From Myroides marinus (lineage in GTDB: Bacteria > Bacteroidota > Bacteroidia > Flavobacteriales > Flavobacteriaceae), in NCBI RefSeq assembly GCF_900109075.1, contig NZ_FNYS01000003.1, forward strand, positions 186,001 through 250,000: 64,000 nt of DNA, given 5' to 3'. The notes beneath the pieces are model-generated. The model saw only the letters and a list, made by a program, of their open reading frames with translations, did not search any database and was not told where the DNA came from. A program made the position numbers and the translations under genes. Positions 33,882 to 41,871 of this stretch are shown here, piece after piece. Positions within the stretch are counted from its first letter, which is position 1, and the number at the start of each line of letters is the position of its first letter.

Positions 33882-35276
33882 ATGGTTAAACAAAAAACCA
33901 TCCAAAGCGAAGTAACACTTAATGGTGTAGGTTTACATACAGGTCAGATGGTAACAATGACTTTAAAACCAGCTCCAGTTAATAATGGATTTACTTTTGT
34001 ACGTGTGGATTTAGAGGGACATCCAATTATCGAAGCGGATGCTAATTATGTTGTGAATACACAACGTGGTACAAACCTTGAGAAAAAAGGAGTTAAAATA
34101 CAAACAACAGAGCACGTATTAGCTGCTTTCGTTGGATGTGATTTAGACAACGTAATTATAGAATTAAATGCTTCTGAACCACCTATTATGGATGGGTCTT
34201 CTAAGTATTTTGTTGAAGCTGTAGAAAAAGCAGGTATCGTAGAACAAGATGCAGAGCGTGAGGAATACATCGTTAAAGAGGTAATTTCTTTTGTAGATGA
34301 ACAAACAGGAAGCGAAATTATAGTAATGCCTTCAGATAGTTACCAAGTGACTGCAATGGTTGACTTTGGTACTAAAGTATTAGGTACTCAAAATGCTACT
34401 TTAAAATCTATGTCTGATTTTAAAGCAGAAATCTCAGAAGCTCGTACTTTTAGTTTCCTACATGAGTTAGAAGCATTATTAGCTAATGGTCTAATCAAAG
34501 GAGGAGATTTAAACAATGCTATTGTATATGTAGATAAAGAAATATCTCCAGAAACAATGGGACATCTTAAAAAAGCGTTTGGTAAAGATGAGATTACAGT
34601 TAAACCAAATGGAGTTTTAGATAACTTAACTCTACATTATCCCAATGAGGCTGCTCGTCATAAATTACTTGATGTAATCGGTGACTTAGCTTTAATAGGG
34701 ACAAGAATTAGAGGTAAAGTGATTGCTAATAAACCTGGACACTCAGTGAATACTAATTTTGCTAAGAAATTGTCTAAGATTATTCGCAATGAGAAACGCA
34801 ATCAAGTTCCTTCTTATGATTTACATGCAGAGCCATTAATGGACGTTAATAAGATTATGTCATTATTGCCTCACAGACCTCCATTCTTATTAGTTGATAA
34901 GATTTTAGAAATGTCTGATAAGCACGTAGTAGGTCTTAAGAATGTGACAATGAATGAGCCTTTCTTTGTTGGACACTTCCCAGGAGCACCTGTAATGCCA
35001 GGAGTTTTAATTTGTGAAGCTATGGCTCAATCAGGAGGTATCTTAATCTTAAGTACTGTACCAGATCCTGAGAACTATTTAACTTTCTTCATGAAAATGG
35101 ATAATGTTAAGTTTAAAAATAAAGTACACCCTGGAGATACATTAGTATTTAAATTGGAGTTAATCACTCCTATTAGAAGAGGGATATGTCATATGCAAGG
35201 ATATGCGTATGCAAACGGAAAATTAGTAGCTGAAGCTGAATTAATGGCTCAGATTTCAAAAATAACAAATAACTAA
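33882..35276 (+). CDS. lpxC-fabZ: Bifunctional UDP-3-O-acyl-GlcNAc deacetylase / hydroxyacyl-ACP dehydratase
   Basis: A 464-residue fusion typical of Bacteroidota. Residues 1-305 form LpxC, the zinc deacetylase committing to lipid A: zinc ligands in IQTTEHVLAAF, and in AARHKLLDVIGDLALIG; LNGVGLHTGQ is the start motif. Residues 320-464 form FabZ, which dehydrates 3-hydroxyacyl-ACP: VMDVNKIMSLLPHRPPFLLVD-like start, and the catalytic histidine in GHFPGAPVMPGVLICEAMAQ. Putting both activities in one chain balances acyl use between phospholipid and lipid A. The next gene, lpxA, starts 4 bp later. Confidence 0.96.
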   Translation: MVKQKTIQSEVTLNGVGLHTGQMVTMTLKPAPVNNGFTFVRVDLEGHPIIEADANYVVNTQRGTNLEKKGVKIQTTEHVLAAFVGCDLDNVIIELNASEPPIMDGSSKYFVEAVEKAGIVEQDAEREEYIVKEVISFVDEQTGSEIIVMPSDSYQVTAMVDFGTKVLGTQNATLKSMSDFKAEISEARTFSFLHELEALLANGLIKGGDLNNAIVYVDKEISPETMGHLKKAFGKDEITVKPNGVLDNLTLHYPNEAARHKLLDVIGDLALIGTRIRGKVIANKPGHSVNTNFAKKLSKIIRNEKRNQVPSYDLHAEPLMDVNKIMSLLPHRPPFLLVDKILEMSDKHVVGLKNVTMNEPFFVGHFPGAPVMPGVLICEAMAQSGGILILSTVPDPENYLTFFMKMDNVKFKNKVHPGDTLVFKLELITPIRRGICHMQGYAYANGKLVAEAELMAQISKITNN

Positions 35277-35280
35277 GAAT

Positions 35281-36066
35281 ATGAATCAGCCTTTAGCATA
35301 TGTACATCCTGGAGCTAAGATAGCTAGAAATGTTGTTATTGAACCGTTTACAACTATACATAATAATGTTGAAATCGGGGAGGGAACATGGATAGGATCT
35401 AATGTTACGATTATGGAAGGAGCTCGCATCGGTAAAAATTGTAAGATTTTCCCAGGAGCGGTTATTTCAGCAGAGCCACAAGATTTAAAATTCGAAGGAG
35501 AGATTACAACAGTTGAGATAGGTGATAATACAACTATCAGAGAATGTGTAACAATCAATAGAGGAACAAAAGATAGATACAAAACAGTTATCGGTGAGAA
35601 TTGTTTAATTCAAGCTTATAGCCACATTGCTCACGACTGTATAGTTGGGAACAATTGTATTTTCTCTAACTCAAGTACTTTAGCAGGACACGTTACTATA
35701 GGAGACTATGTAGTGTTAGCTGGATTAGTAGCGGTACACCAGTTCTGTACTATTGGATCGCATTCTTTTGTGACGGGAGGTACTTTAGTTCGTAAAGATG
35801 TGCCACCTTATATCAAAGCAGCACGTGAACCTATTTCTTATGCAGGTATTAACTCTGTAGGATTAAGAAGAAGAGGTTACGAACCAGAGAAAATTAGAGA
35901 GATTCAAGAAATATACCGTATTCTTTATCAAAAGAATTATAATACTAGTCAAGCACTAGAAATTATAGAGGCGGATATGGAAGCAACTCCAGAAAGAGAT
36001 GAAGTTTTAATGTTTATCCGTAATTCTTCTAGAGGAATTATGAGAGGATATTCAGGAATATATTAG
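35281..36066 (+). CDS. lpxA: UDP-N-acetylglucosamine acyltransferase LpxA
   Basis: A 261-residue left-handed beta-helix trimer that adds the first 3-hydroxyacyl chain to UDP-GlcNAc. Hexapeptide repeats run from PLAYVHPGAKIARNVVIEPF to about residue 185; the catalytic histidine is in YSHIAHDCIVGNNC, and the substrate-contact loop is RGTKDRYKTVIG. The C-terminal helical domain starts at GLRRRGYEPEKIREIQEIYR. Starts 4 bp after lpxC/fabZ, in the order usual for this phylum. Length is right. Confidence 0.95.
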   Translation: MNQPLAYVHPGAKIARNVVIEPFTTIHNNVEIGEGTWIGSNVTIMEGARIGKNCKIFPGAVISAEPQDLKFEGEITTVEIGDNTTIRECVTINRGTKDRYKTVIGENCLIQAYSHIAHDCIVGNNCIFSNSSTLAGHVTIGDYVVLAGLVAVHQFCTIGSHSFVTGGTLVRKDVPPYIKAAREPISYAGINSVGLRRRGYEPEKIREIQEIYRILYQKNYNTSQALEIIEADMEATPERDEVLMFIRNSSRGIMRGYSGIY

Positions 36067-36088
36067 TAATACTAAATTAAATTAAAGA

Positions 36089-36655
36089 ATGGCAACAACA
36101 GCTGATATTAGAAATGGTTTATGTATCCAATACAACAATGATATTTATAAAATTGTTGAGTTTTTACACGTTAAACCAGGAAAAGGGCCTGCATTTGTTA
36201 GAACAAAAATGAGAAGCGTTACTAATGGAAGAGTATTAGAAAATACTTTTTCAGCTGGTCACAAAATAGAAACAGTAAGAGTAGAGACACATAAGTTCCA
36301 ATATTTATACCCAGAGGGAGATCAATTCCACTTCATGAATGTTGAGACATATGAGCAAATCACTCTTTTAAAAGATGTATTAGATGCTCCTGAATTATTA
36401 AAAGAAGGTGAGACTGTAATGGTACAAATTAATTCAGATACTGAATTACCATTAGCAGTAGATATGCCAGCTTCTGTAATTTTAGAAGTAACTTATGCTG
36501 AGCCAGGAGTAAAAGGAAATACAGCAACTAATGCTACTAAACCTGCTACTGTAGAAACTGGAGCAACTATCAATGTACCTTTATTCATCAACGAAGGTGA
36601 TAAAATTAAGATTGATACATCAAATAGCGCTTATATGGAGCGTATTAAGGAGTAA
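36089..36655 (+). CDS. efp: Elongation factor P
   Basis: A 188-residue translation factor that helps ribosomes stalled on proline runs. Three small beta-barrels: KOW-like domain I with the modification loop VKPGKGPAFVRTKMRS (lysine in the PGKG loop), OB-like domains II and III with the C-terminal motif INEGDKIKIDTSNSAYMERI. The loop tip is a lysine-glycine, as in forms modified by EpmA or left alone in this phylum; no such enzyme is in the window. Sits within the lipid A run, as in other Flavobacteriaceae. Confidence 0.95.
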   Translation: MATTADIRNGLCIQYNNDIYKIVEFLHVKPGKGPAFVRTKMRSVTNGRVLENTFSAGHKIETVRVETHKFQYLYPEGDQFHFMNVETYEQITLLKDVLDAPELLKEGETVMVQINSDTELPLAVDMPASVILEVTYAEPGVKGNTATNATKPATVETGATINVPLFINEGDKIKIDTSNSAYMERIKE

Positions 36656-36676
36656 TCACTTTTATAACGAAGTAAG

Positions 36677-37612
36677 ATGCGTTTTGCAAAAGTTCAAGAT
36701 TTACAAACTATAGCTGAGATTATCGGTTGTGAATATGTGGGGGATTCAAACTTTCCAGTTTATGGAATGAATGAGATTCACGTTGTTCAAGAAGGTGAAA
36801 TTGTGTTTGTAGATCACCCAAAATATTATGATAAAGCATTAAACTCTAATGCAACGATTATATTGATTAATAAGGATGTAGAATGCCCAGCGGGTAAAGC
36901 ATTGTTGATATCAGATGATCCGTTTAGAGATTTTAATAAATTATCTAAGTTCTTTAATCCATTTAAACCAGCAACAGAAGTTCGCGCTAAAGATGCTGTA
37001 ATTGGAGAAGGAACAATCATACAACCTAATGTGTTTATTGGACATAATGTTGTTATTGGTAAGAACTGTGTAATCCATCCTAATGTGGTTCTTTATGATG
37101 GTACTGTAATCGGGGATAACGTAGTTATTCACGCTGGTGCTATCTTAGGTGCTGATGCGTTCTATTATAAAAAGAGACCTGAAGGGTTTGATCCATTAGT
37201 ATCTTGTGGTAGAGTAGTTATCGAAGATAACGTTGGTATCGGTGCTTTATGTACTATAGATAGAGGGGTAACAGGAGATACTACTATAAAAGAAGGAGCA
37301 AAAATTGACAATCAAGTTCACATTGGACATGATACTGTTATTGGTGTTCGTTGTTTAATAGCAGCACAATGTGGTATTGCAGGTTGTGTTGTTATTGAAG
37401 ATGAAGTAACTCTTTGGGGACAAGTAGGTACTACTAGTGGTATTACTATTGGAACTAAAGCAGTTGTTTTAGCTCAATCAGGAGTTTCTAAGTCATTAGC
37501 TGGTGGTAAAGTTTATTTTGGATATCCTGCAGAGGAATCTAGAGATAAATTAAAGCAATTAGCTAGTATTAAGAGGATTCCAGAGCTTATAGAAAAGACT
37601 AAGAATATATAA
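36677..37612 (+). CDS. Second LpxD-like acyltransferase
   Basis: A 311-residue paralogue of LpxD. It has the N-terminal domain (VQEGEIVFVDHPKYYDKALN) and the hexapeptide helix (VFIGHNVVIGKNCVIHPNVV), retains the catalytic-type histidine in NQVHIGHDTVIG, but differs in the substrate loop (YYKKRPEGFDPLVSCGRVV) and lacks the C-terminal helical end of the true LpxD. It follows efp by 21 bp and precedes sucD. It might add a different acyl chain to lipid A or another nucleotide sugar. The separate lpxD (32830) is the more canonical. Confidence 0.85.
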   Translation: MRFAKVQDLQTIAEIIGCEYVGDSNFPVYGMNEIHVVQEGEIVFVDHPKYYDKALNSNATIILINKDVECPAGKALLISDDPFRDFNKLSKFFNPFKPATEVRAKDAVIGEGTIIQPNVFIGHNVVIGKNCVIHPNVVLYDGTVIGDNVVIHAGAILGADAFYYKKRPEGFDPLVSCGRVVIEDNVGIGALCTIDRGVTGDTTIKEGAKIDNQVHIGHDTVIGVRCLIAAQCGIAGCVVIEDEVTLWGQVGTTSGITIGTKAVVLAQSGVSKSLAGGKVYFGYPAEESRDKLKQLASIKRIPELIEKTKNI

Positions 37613-37734
37613 TAGATAGCTAATAAACTGTCATTAATATAGAAAGCTAAGTCTTAAAATGAAAAATGTTATTAATTAATCAATTAAACTTGGTTATAAG
37701 GGAGTAAAAAGTTTTAATAGTAATTAGAATTGTT

Positions 37735-37742
37735 TATTTTTG
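37735..37742 (+). promoter_or_regulatory. Predicted -7 box for sucD
   Basis: TATTTTTG, exact match to TAnnTTTG, 33 bp before the sucD ATG in the 163-bp gap behind the lpxD paralogue. It suggests that sucD has its own promoter. Confidence 0.45.
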
Positions 37743-37775
37743 TGTAAGTAAGTTTAAATAAATAAAAACAAGATC

Positions 37776-38648
37776 ATGAGTGTTTTAGTAAATAAAGATT
37801 CAAAAATAATCGTTCAGGGATTTACTGGAAGTGAAGGAACATTCCACGCTTCACAAATGATTGAGTACGGAACAAACGTAGTAGGTGGTGTAACTCCAGG
37901 TAAAGGAGGATCAATGCACTTAGATCGTCCAGTATTCAACACAGTATCAGAAGCAGTAGAGAAAGCAGGTGCAGATACATCTATTATCTTCGTACCACCA
38001 GCATTCGCAGCTGATGCAGTTATGGAAGCAGCTGATGCAGGTATCAAAGTAATTATCTGTATTACAGAAGGTATTCCAGTAGCTGATATGATCAAAGCTT
38101 ATGATTACATTCAAGGTAGAGACTGTAGATTAGTAGGTCCTAACTGTCCAGGTGTTATTACTCCAGGTGAAGCTAAAGTTGGTATTATGCCAGGTTTCGT
38201 TTTCAAAAAAGGAACTGTTGGAATCGTTTCTAAATCAGGAACTTTAACTTATGAAGCTGCTGACCAAGTTGTAAAACAAGGTTTAGGTATTACTACAGCT
38301 ATCGGTATCGGTGGTGACCCAATTATCGGAACTACTACTAAAGAAGCTATTCAATTATTAATGGCTGATCCAGAAACTGAAGCTATCATCATGATTGGTG
38401 AAATCGGTGGACAATTAGAAGCTGATGCTGCTCGTTGGATTAAAGAAAACGGTAACAAAAAACCTGTTATTGGATTTATCGCTGGAGAAACTGCTCCAAA
38501 AGGTAGAACAATGGGACATGCTGGTGCTATCGTAGGTGGAGCTGATGATACAGCTGCTGCTAAAAAACGTATCATGGCTGAGTGTGGAATCCACGTTGTA
38601 GATTCTCCTGCTGAGATTGGTAAAAAAGTAAAAGAAGTTTTAGGATAA
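37776..38648 (+). CDS. sucD: Succinate-CoA ligase subunit alpha
   Basis: A 290-residue TCA-cycle subunit joining succinate, CoA and a nucleotide. Rossmann CoA-binding part: [59 protein letters not shown]. The phosphorylated histidine is in [10 protein letters not shown] (H248). sucC is not adjacent, which is usual in this family. Codon use shows a highly expressed gene, with many preferred codons and few rare ones, unlike its accessory neighbours. Closed by a strong terminator. Confidence 0.96.
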   Translation: MSVLVNKDSKIIVQGFTGSEGTFHASQMIEYGTNVVGGVTPGKGGSMHLDRPVFNTVSEAVEKAGADTSIIFVPPAFAADAVMEAADAGIKVIICITEGIPVADMIKAYDYIQGRDCRLVGPNCPGVITPGEAKVGIMPGFVFKKGTVGIVSKSGTLTYEAADQVVKQGLGITTAIGIGGDPIIGTTTKEAIQLLMADPETEAIIMIGEIGGQLEADAARWIKENGNKKPVIGFIAGETAPKGRTMGHAGAIVGGADDTAAAKKRIMAECGIHVVDSPAEIGKKVKEVLG

Positions 38649-38670
38649 TAATTCTAGAATACTGAAATAA

Positions 38671-38704
38671 GAAAAGCCTATACATTATTGTATAGGCTTT
38701 TTTA
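38671..38704 (+). terminator. Terminator after sucD
   Basis: Stem AAAAGCCTATACA/TGTATAGGCTTTT, loop TTAT, then T-tract. Confidence 0.9.
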
Positions 38705-39113
38705 ATTATTATAGTTTTCCTAAATTTTAATATTCGACTCTTAGTTAAGAATATTTTTAAATATTGAAAATTCAGAGCATTAATATATCGTCTCTTTTAT
38801 AGTCAATTTGATTTATTTCTATTATTTCGCCTTTTATTTATTGGAAATGTTTAAGAAGTACTTCTTAAGTTATAGTTAAAACATGATAATAATGCAATGA
38901 TATTTGTCACTTTGATTTGCTATTTGTTTTAGTATTAACTTTAAAAGTAATAAAATGATTAAAATAGCTTAAATATTTGTCTTAATAGAAAACTTCTGTA
39001 TATTGTAATCGAGTTACTGAAAGGATAATTAGGTTAGAGCCTATTATCAGTAATCCCTAAATTAGAACCCTAACCAAACTATAACTATAACAATTGAAAG
39101 ATTGTTTTATTTC
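38705..39113. other. AT-rich gap with one long imperfect hairpin
   Basis: About 400 bp with no gene. One structured part: TTACT..GATAATTAGG (39014-39033) pairs with CCTATTATC AGTAA (39040-39053), with a bulge and a 6-nt loop; GGTTAG and CTAACC (39032, 39071) can compete. No adjacent promoter motif identified, so a small RNA is only a possibility. Confidence 0.4.
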
Positions 39114-39145
39114 AAAAAAGAGACTCTGTTAAGAGTCTCTTTTTT
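39114..39145. terminator. Terminator, probably for the lipase gene
   Basis: Stem AAAAAGAGACTC/GAGTCTCTTTTT, 6-nt loop. It touches the stop codon of the minus-strand lipase gene and has A/T runs on both sides. Confidence 0.8.
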
Positions 39146-40235
39146 ATTTATTTGTCGTCTCTAATAGATATAAGTAAGCAGGTGGAAGGTGATGTGTCAT
39201 AATATTATCCGTTTTATGAAACTTTTCTTGATAATTATCGTTTAATATTCCATCTAATATTACAGGATTGCTACATCTACTGTAATTACTGTTTTGACTA
39301 TACTTAGGTTCTTCTAATTCTGGTAGTTGTTTGTGTATAAAATTAAATACAAAAGATCCAAGGTATTTATTATACCTCTTTACACTTTTTTGAGGAGGAT
39401 TTTTTAAAGAGTTAAAAATGTTCTTTGCAAATACTCTCTTAGGCCAAGGAACTTTATTTAGAGCTTTTTTGACTTCACCTTCGGATAAGGGACTTATTTC
39501 ATTAAAATCCTTAAAGGTCTGTGAAGTAGGAGGTAACTCTGGTACCCAATCTTGAGTATTTATAACTGAATAACTCCATGCTCCAGCAAGTTTTTCATAC
39601 TGATAACTGAAGTATAAGTTACCTGGTTTAGGAGGTGCTATTGCATAAGTTTTAATTACTAAATCTTTTGGAAGTTTTCCTAGTAGTTGTTGGTTTAACA
39701 GATTGGCTGTGATAAGATATGCTATAGCTGCTCCTTGACTATGACCAGAAACAATAAATTCCTTTTGGTTAAGTTTTACTAAGCTATCAATTTTTGGTTG
39801 TATATCTTGCATAAGATATAAGGATGCGATAGTCCAGCCTGCATGTACTGTAGCTCTTTTATCAGCAGATAAGTTATAAGTTACTTTTGTATTATTGTCA
39901 AGTTTTATTTCTCCTGATGATGGAATCATAGCAGCATAATAGTTCGCTAACCAACTCACACCTTTGTTTACAGAACCTCTAATAGCAATTTCATAGACAT
40001 TATTTTGCTTATCATGATAAAGCCCCCATTGATTTGTTAGCCCCATTTCTGGAGATCTATAAATATTAGTATACCCAGTTAATTTGTAAAGTGAGTCATT
40101 TGGGTATGTTTTTTGTATATCTGTAGCTATTTGTAAGCTATTGTATATTTCTTTAGTATTTACCATTGGTTTTAGATTTTGTCCAAAACTACTGGTAGAA
40201 GAAAGAAGTAAGAGTATGAAAATTCGTTTAAACAT
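39144..40235 (-). CDS. Secreted class 3 lipase-like hydrolase
   Basis: A 363-residue exported alpha/beta hydrolase (signal IFILLLLSSTSSFGQ, cut about residue 18). The nucleophile elbow is FIVSGHSQGAAIAYL (serine about 158), preceded by the family's oxyanion region YEIAIRGSVNKGVSWLANYY, with an aspartate in NTQDWVPELPP and a likely catalytic histidine in NFIHKQLP. This is the lipase class 3 arrangement. A CAAAGTTA reverse -7 box lies at 40280-40287. A lone gene; the substrate could be lipid or ester. Confidence 0.82.
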   Translation of the reverse strand: MFKRIFILLLLSSTSSFGQNLKPMVNTKEIYNSLQIATDIQKTYPNDSLYKLTGYTNIYRSPEMGLTNQWGLYHDKQNNVYEIAIRGSVNKGVSWLANYYAAMIPSSGEIKLDNNTKVTYNLSADKRATVHAGWTIASLYLMQDIQPKIDSLVKLNQKEFIVSGHSQGAAIAYLITANLLNQQLLGKLPKDLVIKTYAIAPPKPGNLYFSYQYEKLAGAWSYSVINTQDWVPELPPTSQTFKDFNEISPLSEGEVKKALNKVPWPKRVFAKNIFNSLKNPPQKSVKRYNKYLGSFVFNFIHKQLPELEEPKYSQNSNYSRCSNPVILDGILNDNYQEKFHKTDNIMTHHLPPAYLYLLETTNK

Positions 40236-40353
40236 TGGAATTAAGTAATTATGATAAACTTCTAATTGATTGTCTTAATCAAAGTTAATGTTTTAAATTT
40301 TTTTATTCAGCTTTAAAATTTATAAATTAGAGATAAACTTTAAAAAGATAGAT

Positions 40354-40995
40354 ATGGCTAATTCATTTGTAAAGACAGTTAAGAACAAGGTTAAACATTG
40401 GTATATACCAGTAATATTAGGTGTATTATTTATAGTCGGTGGAGTATATATGTTCAATACTCCTATTACAGCATACGCTTCACTTACATTAATATTCAGT
40501 TATATGTTTTTAATAGCTGGTATTTCAGAGATTATTTTTGCATTCTCAAATCACGATCAACTTGACGGTTGGGGATGGATCTTATTTTCGGGGATTATCG
40601 ATGTAGTATTGGGAACAATCTTAATTGGTACACCTACCTTATCTGCTGTTGTTCTTCCTATATATGTAGGATTTGGATTAATGTTCAGATCTATTAGAGG
40701 TATGGGGACTGCATTTGATTTAAAGAATTATGGTGTTAGATCATGGACAGGGCTTTTTGTTTTCGCATTATTAGGTTTGATGTTTTCATTCTGTATGTTG
40801 TGGAATCTTGAATTTGGAGCATTTACGATTGTGTATTGGACAGCGTTCTCTTTTATTCTATTAGGGTTATATAGTGTACTTTTTGGTTTTTTCTTAAGAC
40901 GTATTAAAAAGTATTCAGGTAAAGTAGATCAAGAGCTATTAGATCGTTATGAACAAATTAAAGAGGAGGTTAGAAAGAAACTACATGATGAGTAA
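40354..40995 (+). CDS. HdeD-type (DUF308) membrane protein
   Basis: A 213-residue inner-membrane protein with six predicted helices, arranged as two triple-helix DUF308 units (YIPVILGVLFIVGGVYMFNT; GWGWILFSGIIDVVLGTILI; WTGLFVFALLGLMFSFCML). E. coli HdeD is tied to acid resistance at high cell density; the role in this phylum is not known. The C-terminal tail is charged and cytoplasmic (EQIKEEVRKKLHDE). Separate transcription from the divergent lipase, with 118 bp between the starts. Confidence 0.85.
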   Translation: MANSFVKTVKNKVKHWYIPVILGVLFIVGGVYMFNTPITAYASLTLIFSYMFLIAGISEIIFAFSNHDQLDGWGWILFSGIIDVVLGTILIGTPTLSAVVLPIYVGFGLMFRSIRGMGTAFDLKNYGVRSWTGLFVFALLGLMFSFCMLWNLEFGAFTIVYWTAFSFILLGLYSVLFGFFLRRIKKYSGKVDQELLDRYEQIKEEVRKKLHDE

Positions 40996-41067
40996 CTTAA
41001 TATTTTTATAAAATTACAATCTGTAGCAAAATATTTTATACTTTGCACCAACTAATAAAAATAGATT

Positions 41068-41661
41068 ATGAAAAAAATTGCAATGTTATTCGCTTTTGTA
41101 GCTACTACACTTTTAGCAGCAGGATGTGAGGGACCTTCTGGTCCACAAGGGCCTCCAGGACCAAATATTTTTCCACACGTACAAGAGGTGAAGTTATCTT
41201 TTGATCAAAATTTGGAAAATAAATTTCAGAGTCAATCAGTGAAACATCCTGTAGAATTATATAAAGGAGATGTCGTATTGGTTTATGTAATGGACTCTCA
41301 AGATAGTAATGGTAATCCTGTTTGGAGCCCATTGCCTCGACGTTTTTTTGTTGATGTAGTAGAAGGAAGTAACAAGGTTAGAAAAGAATTAGAATATAGT
41401 TATGTATTTTCTCCTTCAAATGTATTAATTGAAGCATTAGCAGATGCTCCTTTAAAACATTTTAATGGAAGTGGAAAAGAAGGCGATTTAGGATATTTAA
41501 AGAATATGTACTTTAGATTAGTTTATATTCCAGGTCAAGATCCACAAAGACAATCTAATAATGTAAGTAAATCTGTAGAAGCAGGTAATACAACATTATC
41601 ATACGAAGAGGCTGTACGTAAGTATAACTTAGAAGGTGTAAAAGTAGTTAAGAACTACTAG
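41068..41661 (+). CDS. Collagen-like-start lipoprotein of unknown function
   Basis: A 197-residue lipoprotein. Signal peptide with lipobox LLAAGC (cysteine 20), followed at once by three collagen-type triplets (GPSGPQGPPGP). The rest is a small beta-rich domain containing VKLSFDQNLENKF, VYVMDSQDSNGNPVWSPLPR and RKELEYSYVFSPSNVLIEAL. This type is frequent in Bacteroidota, with no known role. The glycine-proline stretch probably acts as a spacer from the membrane. Closed by a terminator. Confidence 0.7.
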   Translation: MKKIAMLFAFVATTLLAAGCEGPSGPQGPPGPNIFPHVQEVKLSFDQNLENKFQSQSVKHPVELYKGDVVLVYVMDSQDSNGNPVWSPLPRRFFVDVVEGSNKVRKELEYSYVFSPSNVLIEALADAPLKHFNGSGKEGDLGYLKNMYFRLVYIPGQDPQRQSNNVSKSVEAGNTTLSYEEAVRKYNLEGVKVVKNY

Positions 41662-41681
41662 TTAATAATGATAGTATATAA

Positions 41682-41717
41682 AAGAGGGGTAGAAACATTG
41701 TTTCTACCCTTTTTTTA
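41682..41717 (+). terminator. Terminator after the lipoprotein gene
   Basis: Stem GGGTAGAAA/TTTCTACCC, loop CATTG, then TTTTTTT. Confidence 0.9.
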
Positions 41718-41738
41718 TTCATATAGCTCAATAAAAAT

Positions 41739-41854
41739 AGGGGGTATGTATTTTAATAATACTATTTTTAAAAATAATAATAAAAAAATAAGGGGGTGTG
41801 TATTGTTTTTAGCCTCTTTTATGTAAATTTGCACTTACAAACAGGGGGTGTCCC
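41739..41854 (+). promoter_or_regulatory. Glutamine synthetase III promoter with three phased G-rich repeats
   Basis: Copies AGGGGGTATGTA (41739-41750), AGGGGGTGTGTA (41791-41802) and AGGGGGTGTCCC (41843-41854) start exactly 52 bp apart. A -7 box TAAATTTG (41824-41831) and a -33 TTG (41803-41805), 18 bp apart, lie between copies 2 and 3, so copy 2 abuts the -33 and copy 3 lies at or just after the start of transcription. In such AT-rich DNA this is unlikely to be chance. Confidence 0.65.
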
Positions 41855-41871
41855 TTCAAAAACTATTAATT

